From: Mrakia gelida
Lineage: Eukaryota > Basidiomycota > Tremellomycetes > Cystofilobasidiales > Mrakiaceae
Assembly: GCA_024345305.1 (NCBI GenBank)
Contig: BRON01000014.1
Location: forward strand, 930,001 to 994,000
Length of the DNA stretch: 64,000 nucleotides
Direction: 5' to 3'
Shown: in pieces, positions 9,994 through 20,852 of the stretch
Position numbering within the stretch: position 1 is the first letter of the stretch
Layout: every line of letters starts with the position of its first letter
The notes under the pieces: generated by a model
Told to the model about the DNA's origin: nothing
Databases searched by the model: none
The model's input: only the letters and a program-made list of their open reading frames with translations
Translations under genes and position numbers: made by a program

Positions 9994-12913
9994 ATGGCTG
10001 TCTCTACTCCCAAGATCTCCAAGAAGTCTGACGTCCAGTACTCTGGCCACGGTTCCACGACTGGAAACAAGGTCGAAGCTCACGTCCCTGGGCAACCCTT
10101 CAATGTTCCTCAATTCACCGTCAAGCAGTGAGTCTCGCTTCTCTTTCTCTCTCTTCGAGCTCGGAGGGAAGGGTGGTCTGATGCGGTTTTCGGAGAGGAG
10201 GAGAAAATAATCAGGAGAGAGGAATCGGACAGGAGAGACCGAGGGAAGAGCAAGTGTTTGGTCGGAAATCCATCGAACGAGGAATCGAGAAGACGCGGGA
10301 GGAGACGGCGAGCTGGCAGGAAAAAGAGTCGATATCGTCCATCTCGCTCAGAGATCGGCTCGTCGGCATGTAGCGAGGGAGGACGAGCGTGCTCTCATGC
10401 ATAGAGAGATCCTTGAAGCGAACGAATCGAAGCTGACCTTCTCCTTCCCTCCCTCTCCGTCTCCTTCGTCCCCAACAGATTGCTCGATGCTGTTCCGTGA
10501 GTCTCGATTGGCCTCTTCTCTCTTTTCTCTCGCTCGCTCTCGCTGATCCTCTCATCCCTCGCTTCTCTCTACTGCAGTGCTCACTGCTTCAAGCGATCAG
10601 CCATCAAGTCTACTCGATACGTGATCCAGGACCTCCTGATCTTCGGAGCCATGGCGAAGCTCGCCTGGCACATCCCTGACCTCCTCACCTACCTGTTCGT
10701 CCCAGCCTCTCTCCTCTTGCCCTTATATCTCGTCTTGCTGCCAGCACTTCGTCCGAGTCTCCCACTCAGAGTCCTATCAACTCTCGCTAACACTTTTCCA
10801 CGCCTTTCATTTCGAAACAGCGATCTTCCTTACTGGCCCAACCTCCTCCTCAAGGCTACCCTCTGGAACGTCTACTGGTTCTCTGCTGGTTGCGTCGGAA
10901 TGGGTCTCTGGGTTCTCGCTCACGAGTGTGGTCACGGAGCTTTCTCTGAGAACAAGGTGAGCTCGTTTCCATCGAACGCGAGTGAAGAACGGTCCGTCGA
11001 GCACGGCCTCACACCTCCTCGTTCTCTCTCTCTTTCTTCTTCCCTCGCCAGCGATACAACGACTTCATCGGATGGGTCCTTCACTCGATCTGGATGGTCC
11101 CCTACCACTCGTGGAGGATCTCGCACGGAAGGCATCACGCTGCTTGTGGACACGCTTCGCGAGACGAGGTCTTCGTCGCTCGAACTAGGAACGAGCTCAA
11201 GTACCCCAAGTTCGATCCCTCGAAGGAGGATCTTCTTGGTCTCGAGTACGTCTATACCTCTTCAGCCTGACTTCGAGATCGTCAAGCTGACCTTCTTCCC
11301 TTTCTTCGTTTCACAGGGTCACCGAGGAGAGGCAGAAGGAGATGCACTCTGCGATCTCGGAGGCCGTTGGAGACATGCCCATCGTCGTGCTCGTTCGATT
11401 GATCGCTCACCAGGTACGTCTCCTCGCTCGCCTCTGCCTCGCGTCGTGACAGACTCGCACTGACCTAAATTCCCTCGTCCTTCGCTGCAGGTCTTCGGTC
11501 TTCCCCTCTACCTGATCCTCAACGCGTCTGGACAGAAGCACTACCCCAAGCACGTCGACCACTACCGACCCAGCTCTGCCATCTTCAAGTCCCGAGACTT
11601 CTACGACATCATCTGGTCCGACATCGGAATTGCCTCCGTCATCGGAACCATGGTCTACTGGGCGAACGCTCGAAGCTGGCAGGAGATGGTCTCGATGGTG
11701 AGTTTTGCTTTCGTTTCGTTCGTTCTCTCAATCGAGTCTTCCTCTCGATCTCTCGATCTCTCATACTGACGCACTCCTTCTCGTCTCATTTTTCAGTGGA
11801 TGATTCCCTACATGCACGTCAACGCGTGAGTGCAGCGATCCCGAGACGCGAGTCGACGACTTCGAACGAGATCGCTGACTTCCCTCTTCCTCCCTCCTTC
11901 CAGCTGGCTCGTCCTTATCACCTTCCTCCAGCACACCGACCCCATTGTTCGTGAGTACAAACCCCCCGTTGCCTTCTTTCCCACCCCAGCTGGCGAGAAG
12001 AACCGAATCGCGGCCGCTGATGTCTTCCCTTCTCAACTCGACGTCGACCTGCCCTTTCTCAGCCCACTACGTGAGTTCTCGCTTGCTCTTCTCCTCTCAA
12101 AGCTCACGACGAGTGACTGCACTGACGCCTTTTTTCGCCTTTCCCTTCCCCCAGTCGGCTGAGAGCTGGACTTTCCCCCGAGGAGCGCTTACCACCATCG
12201 ACCGAAACATCCTCGGATTCGTCGGCGTGAGTCTCTCTCCCTCTCCTTTTCTTTCTCGAGATCGTTCTGAAGCTGATTTCTTCCTCCCTTTCACTTCGTC
12301 TCCCAGCCCTGGCTCATGTTCGTCTTCTCTCCCTCGTCCCTCGTTCCCTCGACGCCTTTCCCTTCGCGTGTGCTGACTCTTCCCTCGCTTCGTTCTTTCC
12401 CTCAGGCACGGTATCTCCGAGACCCACGTCGCTCACCACATCTCTTCCAAGATTCCTCATTGTGAGTTTGAGCGAGCCAGTCCCGTCGACGCGTCGAAGA
12501 GGACGAAGGGGGAACGAACGTCGCTGACCTCATTCGCTCGCTCTTTCTCCCTCTCCTCGCAGACAACGCCTGGGAGGCCACCGAGCACCTCAAGATCTTC
12601 CTCGGCGAGCACTACGTCTGGTCGAACGAGAACTGCTACTACTCTCTCTGGAAGAACTTCATCGAGTGCCAGGTACGTTCGATCAAGAGTCGGAGGGACG
12701 AACGAGGACGATCCCAGAAGACTGACGCGTCTCTTTCCCCTTCCTTCTCGCTCCTGGCAGTTCGTCGAGGACATCGGACACACCCGATTCTACAAGAACA
12801 AGTCTGGAGTTGGAAAGACGTACCCTGTCTTCCAAAAGGAGGTCGTCTCTGATTCTGGAGTCGACGTCGAGGAGCCCGTCGCTGAGTTCTACCCTCGAGC
12901 CAAGGACGAGTAA
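9994..12913 (+). CDS. Delta-12 fatty acid desaturase
   Basis: Fifteen exons totalling 1389 coding bases (462 residues), among them micro-exons 10479-10496 (18 nt), 12063-12070 (8 nt) and 12307-12317 (11 nt). The three histidine boxes of membrane desaturases are present: HECGH near residue 128, HGRHH near 165 and HVAHH near 370. Hydrophobic segments flank them. The enzyme converts oleic to linoleic acid in the ER membrane; boxes, length and order fit the fungal delta-12 (omega-6) group, though a bifunctional delta-12/omega-3 activity cannot be excluded. Exon 1 is 9994-10127; intron 1 is about 350 nt, much longer than the 60-110 nt of the others. The last exon is 12761-12913. ATG at 9994 is preceded by CAAAG. 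Confidence 0.9.
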
Positions 12914-13343
12914 GCGGAGGAGGGTTCTTCTCTTCTTTCTTGCATCGTTCTCTTTTCTCTCTAGAGTTTCGTAAATATCGTTCGTTCCTCTCCAGTAGAA
13001 TTTGGGCTGTTGGTCGGTCGTTCGTTGGACGACGTCGGGGGTTCCTTTGCATTTCCTTCCTTTCTTTTTCTTTTTGGATCCTTCAGTTGTCTCTCTTTTT
13101 CTCCTCTTCAAATCATGCACTACACTTCTCTCCTTAACCTCGATTTCTGAGTCGAAGGAACTAGCAAATTTCTCCGTCGGGGCGGACCCAAAGGAGCGCG
13201 TGTCTGACGCCGACGAAAGCTGACAGAGGGAGCTCGACTCCCTCCCTTTCTTACCTCTCTCTCCCATCCTCTCCCCCTTCTTCACTGGCTGTTTTTCACC
13301 TCCCACCCCCCACTCGACCCTCGGGTCCCCCTTCAAGCGCGCG
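12914..13343. other. 3' region of desaturase and upstream region of the HAL-type kinase
   Basis: Intergenic, about 430 bases. The first half is T-rich 3' untranslated sequence; the second half is C/T-rich and leads to the TATA box at 13344. No gene seen. Confidence 0.4.
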
Positions 13344-13349
13344 TATAAA
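13344..13349 (+). promoter_or_regulatory. TATA box of the HAL-type kinase gene
   Basis: TATAAA inside GCGCGTATAAACGAG, one of few clear TATA boxes in the window. It lies about 160 bases before a 5'-untranslated intron (13506-13682, donor GTTAGT, CTGAC branch site, CTCTAG acceptor) and about 510 bases before the kinase start codon. Confidence 0.5.
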
Positions 13350-13858
13350 CGAGAATCGACGGTAGAAGAATCAAGAACAGCAACCAGAAGAAGAAGCTCC
13401 TCCCTCGACTTCCTTCAACCTCGCTCCTCCTCCCTTCGTCCCCTTCTTCTCCTCCCTCTCCCTCCCCTTTTCCGTCCCCTTCCTCGGTTCAGTTCCCTTC
13501 GACAGGTTAGTACTCACTCTTCTCTTTCCAACGGTACCACCTAGATGTAGACAAACTCGAAGGAGAAGGGAGGAGGGAAGGAGGCACTGCTCTGCTCTGC
13601 TCCCCTTTGATTCCCAGTGCTGACAAGCTGTCTCTCTCTCTCCCTTTCTCCCCCTTCCCTCTCTCTCGTCTCTCTTCTCTAGGCAACCCCACTACGACTT
13701 CCACCCTCACCTCCTCTTCTCTCCCTCGCTCTTATGGACCTTTAAACCCAACGAGATCGAACCCTTCTTCTTCTCTTCCTTCGACGACGACCAACGACGA
13801 CGACCCCTCCTTCCTCGCTTCCTCCTCCACCCTCAAGCATCCCTCTCCTCCTTCAGCA

Positions 13859-16546
13859 ATGAACTCCTCCCCTAATACCAACTTTCCGAACGGTCACTCT
13901 TCTTCTTCTGCATCAGGAGGAGGAGGAGGCGCAGGATCTTCTTCAGTAGAGAACGGAGACCAGCAGCCAGAGGAAGGCCCCAAGGAGGTCAGTTCCATCA
14001 AAAAGACTCAACTCAGCTTCGACTCAGCTCCTCCCTTCTCGCTCTCTCTTTCTCTCTCCTTCTTCCAAATGACGTGCTGACTCGTATATATATATACTCT
14101 CTCCCTTCGTTCGCCTGCAGCCCCCCGGAGGATCCCAACCAAAAGAGCAGCTCGTCTCGGTAGCCGATCTGTCCTACATGCAGAACCCGCCTCGACCTCT
14201 CGAAACCCCCATCACGCCTCCCACTCCCTCGTCGGAGATCACCTCTCCCTTCCCTCCCCAACCCATCCTTACCTCCAGCAACTCCTCATCTTCCAAACCA
14301 ACCACCACCACCAACACCACCTCTTCCATCCCTTCCAACCTCTCCTACTCGACCGTCATCCTCCCAACCAAGGTCTCTCCTCCTTCCTCGACCGTCACCA
14401 ACCACCCTGCCTCAGGCGCCTCTTCCTCCTCCTCCTCCACCGCTCAACCCAATCCAGCCTTCCCCTTCCCTCAGTACCAAGCTCTCACCGCCATCGGAGA
14501 GTCAAGTCCCGAAGAGCTCCAGCACGCTCCTCTCGAGTACTCCAACATCTCCGACACGAGCGAGATGAAGATCCCTCCTCTCCCCTCCACCGCCGTCGCA
14601 CCCGCTCACGCCCCTCCCATCAGTGCTCCTCCAAGTCGGCGACCGAGCTCGAGTGCTCCTTCGCTCGCCGAGGCTCAAGGGAAACGCGGAAGGAGCTCGT
14701 CGTCGAGCAAGGTCGACTCGTCCAATCCGTCGTCGTCGAAACCCACGATGCTCGGTCAGACGGGAGTTCAGAAGAGCTCGAGCTTCCTCCAGCGGATGTT
14801 CCACAAGGACGAGAAGTCTCCCAGCAACGGATCCGGTAGCGAGAAGCCTTCGAGGTCTCCGTCGTCAGGAGGAGGAGCAGGACGAGTCGGACCTCGAGAC
14901 GCGAACGGTCGAGGACTCAACATCGACATGCCTCGTCAACCTTCCCCGGCCCTCAACTCCTCGACCCAGTCCCCAGGAGGAAGTAATGGACCCATGTCCA
15001 AGGATACCGAGTCGCCTCCCATCACTCCCGGTTCTCCCGCTCTCTCGACCTACGGAGGATCCGAATCAGCTTCCAACAACGCCAGTCGAGCCCCAAGTCG
15101 AGCCGCCTCCGTCAAACGAGACGTCAAGTCCCCCTCCCTCCACCCTTCCGACGCCCACTCAGTCCCAGCCTCCGCTCTCGCCGAGAAACTCTCCTCAGCG
15201 TCCATCTCCACCGTCGTCCCCAACGGAACCGCTCACGTCAACGGAGGTCCTCTCGGCTCTCCCACCGTCACGGCTTCCTCCGGCAACGAGCACAAGTTCA
15301 ACCTCAAGGATCTGCTCAACTCGGGTCCTAAGCTCGCGAGGAAGGCTTCGGCTGGGTCGGCGGCTTCCAAGTCGGAGAAGGGCAAGTCGAACAACGGATC
15401 GGAGAAGGGAGGACACGATGGAGGGAGCACGGCGAGTCTGTTGGCCAAGTACGGAGTGTGCGAGAAGGCTGCGATTGGGAAGGGAGCGACGGCGGTGGTT
15501 AGGTTGGCTCACAAGTGGGACAGGAGGGAGGAGAAGCTTTATGCTGTCAAGGTGAGCACTTGTCGACTCTCGTTCGTTCTTCGCGCGTCCCTCGAATCCT
15601 CGAAGCTGACCACCCACCCTCCTTCTTCCACTCTCCCCTTCCCTCTTCCAGGAGTTCCGAAAACGACGCAAGAACGAAACCGAGAAGGACTACGTCAAGA
15701 AGCTCACCTCGGAATTCTGCATCTCCTCGACCCTCCACCACCCCAACATCGTCGAAACGGTCGATCTCGTCCAGGACGAAGCTCAGCACTGGTGCGAGGT
15801 CATGGAGTACTGCCCCGGTGGAGATCTCTACGCCGCCATCAAGAAGGGAACCATGTCCTCCGAGGAGATCGAGTGCTACTTCAAACAGATCCTCGACGGA
15901 GTCGCCTACCTTCACTCGACCGGAGTCGCTCATCGAGACATCAAGCCGGAGAACCTGCTCCTTGACGGACGAGGGAGGGTCAAGATCACAGACTTTGGAG
16001 TGTCGGATGTGTTTAGGATGTGCTGGGAGAAGAAGACTCACCTGTCGAAGGGTCTGTGTGGGAGTGAGCCGTATATCGCGCCAGAGCAGTTCGAGCAGAA
16101 GGGTGAGCTTCCGTTTCTTCCGTCTTTTCCCTCCTCCTCCTCCTCTTCGCGACTTCGAAACCCTCGCTGACTGACCTCTTCTCTTCCTTCTCTCTCGCTT
16201 CTTCTCTCTCCTCGCAGAGTACGACGCCCGTCTCGTCGACGTCTGGGCCTGCGGAGTCGTCTTCTACTGCATGCAGCTCCAAGAACTACCCTGGGGAGTC
16301 GCTCGGAAAACGGATCGCTCGTTCACCACCTACGTCGGAGCCTACCACTCGGATCACGTCCACGCCATCCCCGCTCCGCTCAGCAACCTCGCGAGGGAAG
16401 GAAGAGCACTCATCAAGCACATGCTGGATCCGGATCCCAAGACGAGATGGGGGATCGAGGAGTGTTTGAAGGATAAGTGGTTGGTCGGGATCGACGCGAA
16501 GAGGCAGGTCAAGGAGGTTGAGGCAGCAGCGGCTTCGTCTTCGTAG
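13859..16546 (+). CDS. HAL-family serine/threonine kinase (Hal4/Sat4/Hal5-like)
   Basis: Four exons, 13859-13987, 14121-15551, 15652-16102 and 16218-16546, give 779 residues. The first ~440 are disordered, Ser/Pro/Thr/Asn-rich. The kinase domain follows with a glycine loop (GKGATAVVRL), the ATP lysine in YAVKEFRKR, HRDIKPEN near 613, DFGVSD and the activation-segment end SEPYIAPE. The HAL-type context (insertion after the DFG motif, DVWACGVVFYCM, then LPWGVARKTD) supports this family, whose yeast members activate potassium uptake and stabilise nutrient permeases at the plasma membrane. The mRNA leader has an intron (13506-13682) and a three-codon upstream frame (ATG at 13733). Family call is firm; which yeast member is the ortholog is open. 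Confidence 0.88.
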
Positions 16547-16719
16547 TCCCTATAGCCTTTGCTTCGTTCGCTTCGTTCTCGTTTGGTCGCTGCTCTTCTA
16601 GATACTTCTCGCCCCTCGGTCGTTTCGTTTCGTTTAGCTTTTCACGACCTGTCTCGCTTCGTTCTTTTCCCCTCCTCCCTCCCGCTTTCTCTACCTAGAT
16701 TTCCCTCCCTTCCTCCCCT

Positions 16720-16744
16720 CCCCCCCCCCCCCCCCCCCCCCCCC
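16720..16744. repeat. Poly-C homopolymer, about 25 bases
   Basis: An unbroken run of C in the 3' region of the kinase gene, followed by a short TA-rich patch (CTCTATATATC). Length is probably uncertain in the assembly because homopolymers of this size are error-prone. Confidence 0.9.
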
Positions 16745-17200
16745 ACGTACTCTCTATATATCTTCCCCCTCCCTCGGTCGCGTCGCGCTCTTGGTCCTTC
16801 CCCTCGTCGCTCCTCGTTCCTCGTTCTTTCTTTACTCTAGCTCTAGTAGTTCTCCTCGTTTCTTCCTCCAAAACACTCTGTTTACTTACTCTCTCGCTCG
16901 CTTCGTTCGTTTCCCCTTCTCCTCGTTCGCGTACGTTGCCATATCTCTACGAAACAATCACGAAATCGACGCGTTTCTTCTTCGACGAGCGAGAACCGAG
17001 TTCATCAAGATGGGGGGAGCCGAAGTTCGAGAAGCGTCATTTCTACCAAGAAATGCTGTAGACAAGCCGGCAGCACTGCCCTCTTCTCAGTGAGTAACCT
17101 AGCATGAAGATCTTCACTTTCACCCCTCCTCCGAGATCGTGCCGAAAAACGAAACGAAACAGCCTCTCTTCTCGCGCTAGCTCGCCGCCACCAAACCACC
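16745..17200 (+). other. Leader region of the arrestin-like gene
   Basis: Intergenic and 5' untranslated sequence. An ATG at 17010 opens a short frame (MGGAEVREASF...) that ends at a likely donor GTGAGT near 17092, with acceptor-like CAG or TAG near 17160-17180. This looks like a leader intron with a possible upstream reading frame. Confidence 0.35.
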
Positions 17201-19163
17201 ATGTTCTCCTCTTCCTCCTCCTCCAAACTAATCACTCCCTCCTTCCCCTCCGCCCAAACCCACGTCTTCACCGCCTCCGACGTCGTCCAGGGCAGCATCT
17301 CGCTCAGACTAGAGACGGAGGGAAAGGAGGACAAGAGGAGGTTCAAGCTCGATGAGGTTTACGCGAAGCTGAGGGTCCTGCAGGTTACGACGTATTTCCA
17401 GGTGTTGAGTGCTACGCAGTTTGGTGAGTGGATGGAAGGGGCTAAGGAAGGGGGGGAGAGGACAGGAGGGAGAGGGAGGAGAGGGAGGGAGGGAAAGAGG
17501 GAGTGAGAGGAGGAGGAAAGCGATGTCGAGCTCTCGGACTGATCCGATGATGGGTTTGTTTCGTTTGGTTTTCGTTTGAGCTACAGATATCAGGGAGGAG
17601 AAGACTGCTCTCGTTCGTCGACACGCCCTTCCTCTTCATACGTTTTCGGGAGGAAAACTGACATCTTTACTCGCTCCCTCGTTGTTCTACAGCACTCAGA
17701 AGATCTCCTCCTCTGGTCAGCTTCAACCTCCTCCTCCTCCTCCCTCCCCGACCCCAACGCTCCTCCTCCCGTCCTCGAGATCCCCTGGTCGTTCACGCTT
17801 CCTGGGAGAGAGGCGAACCTTCCGCCGAGCTTCGAGGGTGGGAACAGGGAGGGGAAGACGAAAGGGCATGAGGTTGCTAGGATCGTTTGTGAGTTCGGCG
17901 AAGCGAGTTCAGATCTCGAAGCTGTTTTCTTCCTTTGAGGAGAGCTGACTTCTGGCTTTGAATGTGTGGTAGATTCCGTCAAGATTTCTGGACACAAGGC
18001 GGGAAGGTTTTCTTCGAACGAAAGGACGGTGCTTCCCTTCATCTACATGTTCGTCCTGCTTTTTTTTTTTTTTTTCTTTTTGCTCTCCGTCGTCGTCTCG
18101 CTTCGTCCCGACTTCCAGTCTTGGAAGGGACTCAGGTCACGGGCTTCGCTGGCTGACTTCGTTTACCCGCATACCGCAGGCCTCCTGCATCGATCAACCC
18201 TTCCTCGATCCCTCTCCCCATCGTCCCTCGACCCTCCGGAGAGCAGCAGTCCCTCTCGCCCATCGCTCCTCTTCAGCCAACCGCTCACGAAGGCTGGATC
18301 ACCTCGACGGCGGAGGAGGAGTACAGAGAGAAGCTCTTGGGGAAGAAGAACAAGGCTGTCGTCAAGGTAAGTCCCATTCTCACTTCGTTCCACTCGAGAC
18401 CGAGATCCCAACGCGACGCGCGACGCGTCGAGCTCACTCTCCCCTTCGTCCCTCTCGTTCACTCCTCAGTTCTCGGTCCCCTCCCTCCCCACCTTCCCTC
18501 GAAACACACCCATCCCTTACTATCTCTCCATCCTCGTCCTCGGACCCGAAGGAAAGGGAGAAACGACGATCAACCTCCCTTCTCCCTCCGAGGTTCGACT
18601 CTCCGCTCGACGAACGGTCAGCACGACCGCCAAGAAGGCTTCGCAGAAGTGGAAACAAGCTGCTGGAATCATCACCGATCTCAAGGACGAGAAGCGAGTT
18701 TGGTACAAGCCTCACGGGTGGGTGGACGTCGAAGGAGGGGAGAGGAGATGGGGAGGAGAGATAGTTGTGGTTGGGGAGTTCGAGCTTACGGGGGACGCGA
18801 TGCCTACGTTGAGGGAGGAGCAGACGAGGGGCTTGTTGTGCTGTGATGTGAGTTCATCCTTCCTTTCTCTCTTTGCCTCTCGAGCTAATTTGGCGGCGAA
18901 GGGAGGAGACTGGATCTTGATCTCATTCTCGTCGACGCGTCGCTAAGCTCGCTGTTTTCTTCGTCTCCTTCCAGTACGCCATTCGCCTCGAGCTTGCCCT
19001 CAAGGGTATCAAGAACGAGATTGACGAGCACAAATTCTTCCCTCTCGTCATCTCTTCGGATCCTCGCGTCGGTCAAGATCAGCAGGACGAGAAGTCATCC
19101 GACATCCCTCCCGACTACTTCTCGCTCGAGTACGATTACGACGACGAGAAGGATGAGAAGTGA
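17201..19163 (+). CDS. Arrestin-like (alpha-arrestin) protein
   Basis: Seven exons: 17201-17423, 17587-17612, 17693-17888, 17973-18048, 18180-18366, 18470-18847 and 18975-19163, 424 residues. The arrestin N-fold pattern is seen in SISLRLETEGKEDKRRFKL, IPWSFTLPGREANLPPSF and VYSVKISGHKAGRF; the C-fold in IPYYLSILVLGPEGKG and ending YAIRLELALKGIKNE. Alpha-arrestins are adaptors that recruit HECT ubiquitin ligases to plasma-membrane transporters; no PPxY motif was seen in my reading, so ligase recruitment is not shown. Two introns begin GTTCGT. Intron 18049-18179 contains a run of 15 T. The C-terminus is acidic (YDYDDEKDEK). Confidence 0.75.
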
Positions 19164-19489
19164 GATGGTAGACAGCGTCCTACTTCTTTTGCTGATTCGG
19201 TCTAGCCTATAAGATTATTCTACTTGCCATGGACCAACCGTCTTTCTTCCTTTTTAACCGAGCGAGAGACGCGAAGAGGAATTGCGCGACGAGACTTTCC
19301 TTTCCCCCTTCGCTCCTCCTGGGTCAACGCCTCGAGCTTCCCAGGTTTTTATCCAGTCGGAGAGTTTTAGAGCAACTTGTCGGCAGCCAACCTCGGACCC
19401 ACGCGGTCTGTTTTTAAACGAGGTTTCGATGCGCTGGCGCTTCAACTTCGAGTCATCCCTCTTCCCTTCGACTCACCAACTCCTTCGAC

Positions 19490-20645
19490 ATGTCAACTCG
19501 TCCTCTCATCGAGATCTCCTCAGTCACGCCCGATGACTACGAAGCGGTAGAAGATGCTTTTGTTCGAGCGTTTCAGCACACGGAGGTGAGATTTCGAGGT
19601 GTCGACGTCTGTCCGGTCGAGTCCGTCAACTTGACGAACGAGCTCACAACTGATGTCCTCTTCGTCTTTCTTCCCCTTTTGTTTTCCAGATCTTGACTTC
19701 CATCTATCCTCCTTCGATTCAGCCGTCTATCGAGACCCGAGTCGGTGAGTTGCGCTCCCCGCTGAGGTTTCGTTCTCCTCGCTTGTTCCCTCTCCGCACC
19801 TTTCCTCTTCTCACCTCCCTCCTCTTCGTCAACGGCTCTACTAATCGCCGCGCTCTCTTCCCTCACCTTTCTTTTCCTACAAGCTCCCCGCGTCCAAAGT
19901 CACATCAAAGGAGCCCTCTCCCCTGCCTCCGATCTCATCTCGATCAAAGCGACGCTCGACGGTCGAGTCGTCGGTTCTGCAGACTGGCACTCTCCTGTCG
20001 ATAGGAGGTCAACGGGAGGAGATCCTCTTCCTGAGGAGGTGAAGATCAAGGAACTTTCCGAAGCGAAGTCGAAGGAGGAGGGAAGAGCGTCTTGGGAGGA
20101 TGAACTCGACGCGACAAAGGACTTGGTCTTTCAGGCGAAGTTCCTCGAGCAGCTGCCTAGGGTTCGAAAGAAGAGGTACGCGGGGAAGCCGCATTGGTAT
20201 CTGGTGAGTCAATTGCGTCCCTCCTTTCGATTCGGTCGGACGGAGAAGGGGAGCAGCGAGTTTTGCTGGTGAGAGCGAGCGTTGACGCGTCGTCGTTCCT
20301 TTCCCTCCTCACGTTCTCTCTCCTCCTAGGCCTCCCTCTTCGTTCACCCAGATTATCAAGGAATGGGAGTAGGGAAAGCTCTCCTCGCCTACGGAACAGA
20401 TCAAGCAGACGCGGCAGGGGTTCCGACGTGGCTCGAGTCGTCCGCTCATGTTCGTCCCTCTCCTTTCCCTCCTTCCCCTTTTGTCTTTCTGATCTCTTGT
20501 GCGCTGATCGCTCTCACAGGGTCGTCACGTCTACTCGAAGCAAGGCTTCGAAGTCATCGACTACTGCGAGATCGCTGGAGACGAGTTCGAGGGAGGGTGG
20601 CTTCGGTGGCCTGGGATGGAGAGGAAGCCGAGTCCTCGTGTTTGA
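19490..20645 (+). CDS. GNAT-family N-acetyltransferase
   Basis: Five exons, 19490-19585, 19690-19744, 19884-20203, 20330-20449 and 20520-20645, give 238 residues. The acetyl-CoA-binding motif A is clear: LFVHPDYQGMGVGKALL near residues 160-176, followed by GRHVYSKQGFEVIDYCEI, the typical beta6-beta7 end of the fold. N-terminal region (TPDDYEAVEDAFVRAF) matches the first helix of the domain. It should transfer acetyl from acetyl-CoA to an amine; substrate unknown, probably cytosolic as no targeting signal is seen. One intron uses GTTCGT and one acceptor is AAG. Intron 4 contains GACGCGTC. Confidence 0.85.
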
Positions 20646-20852
20646 TCGTGATAATATGAGACAGTTGTATAGAAAAAATTGAGCAGCCTCTTGCGTCCGG
20701 GAGGCCTTCTCAGCATCTTTGGGCTCGGAAATGCGGACAGAACGACGCGTCAAACGGCAAGCCGGAGTCAAAGATCTGGTTTAGATGAGACTTCGAACCT
20801 TTTTTTCAGCCAGCAGCAGTACACGTGCGTAAACATGAAACGATAAGCATAC

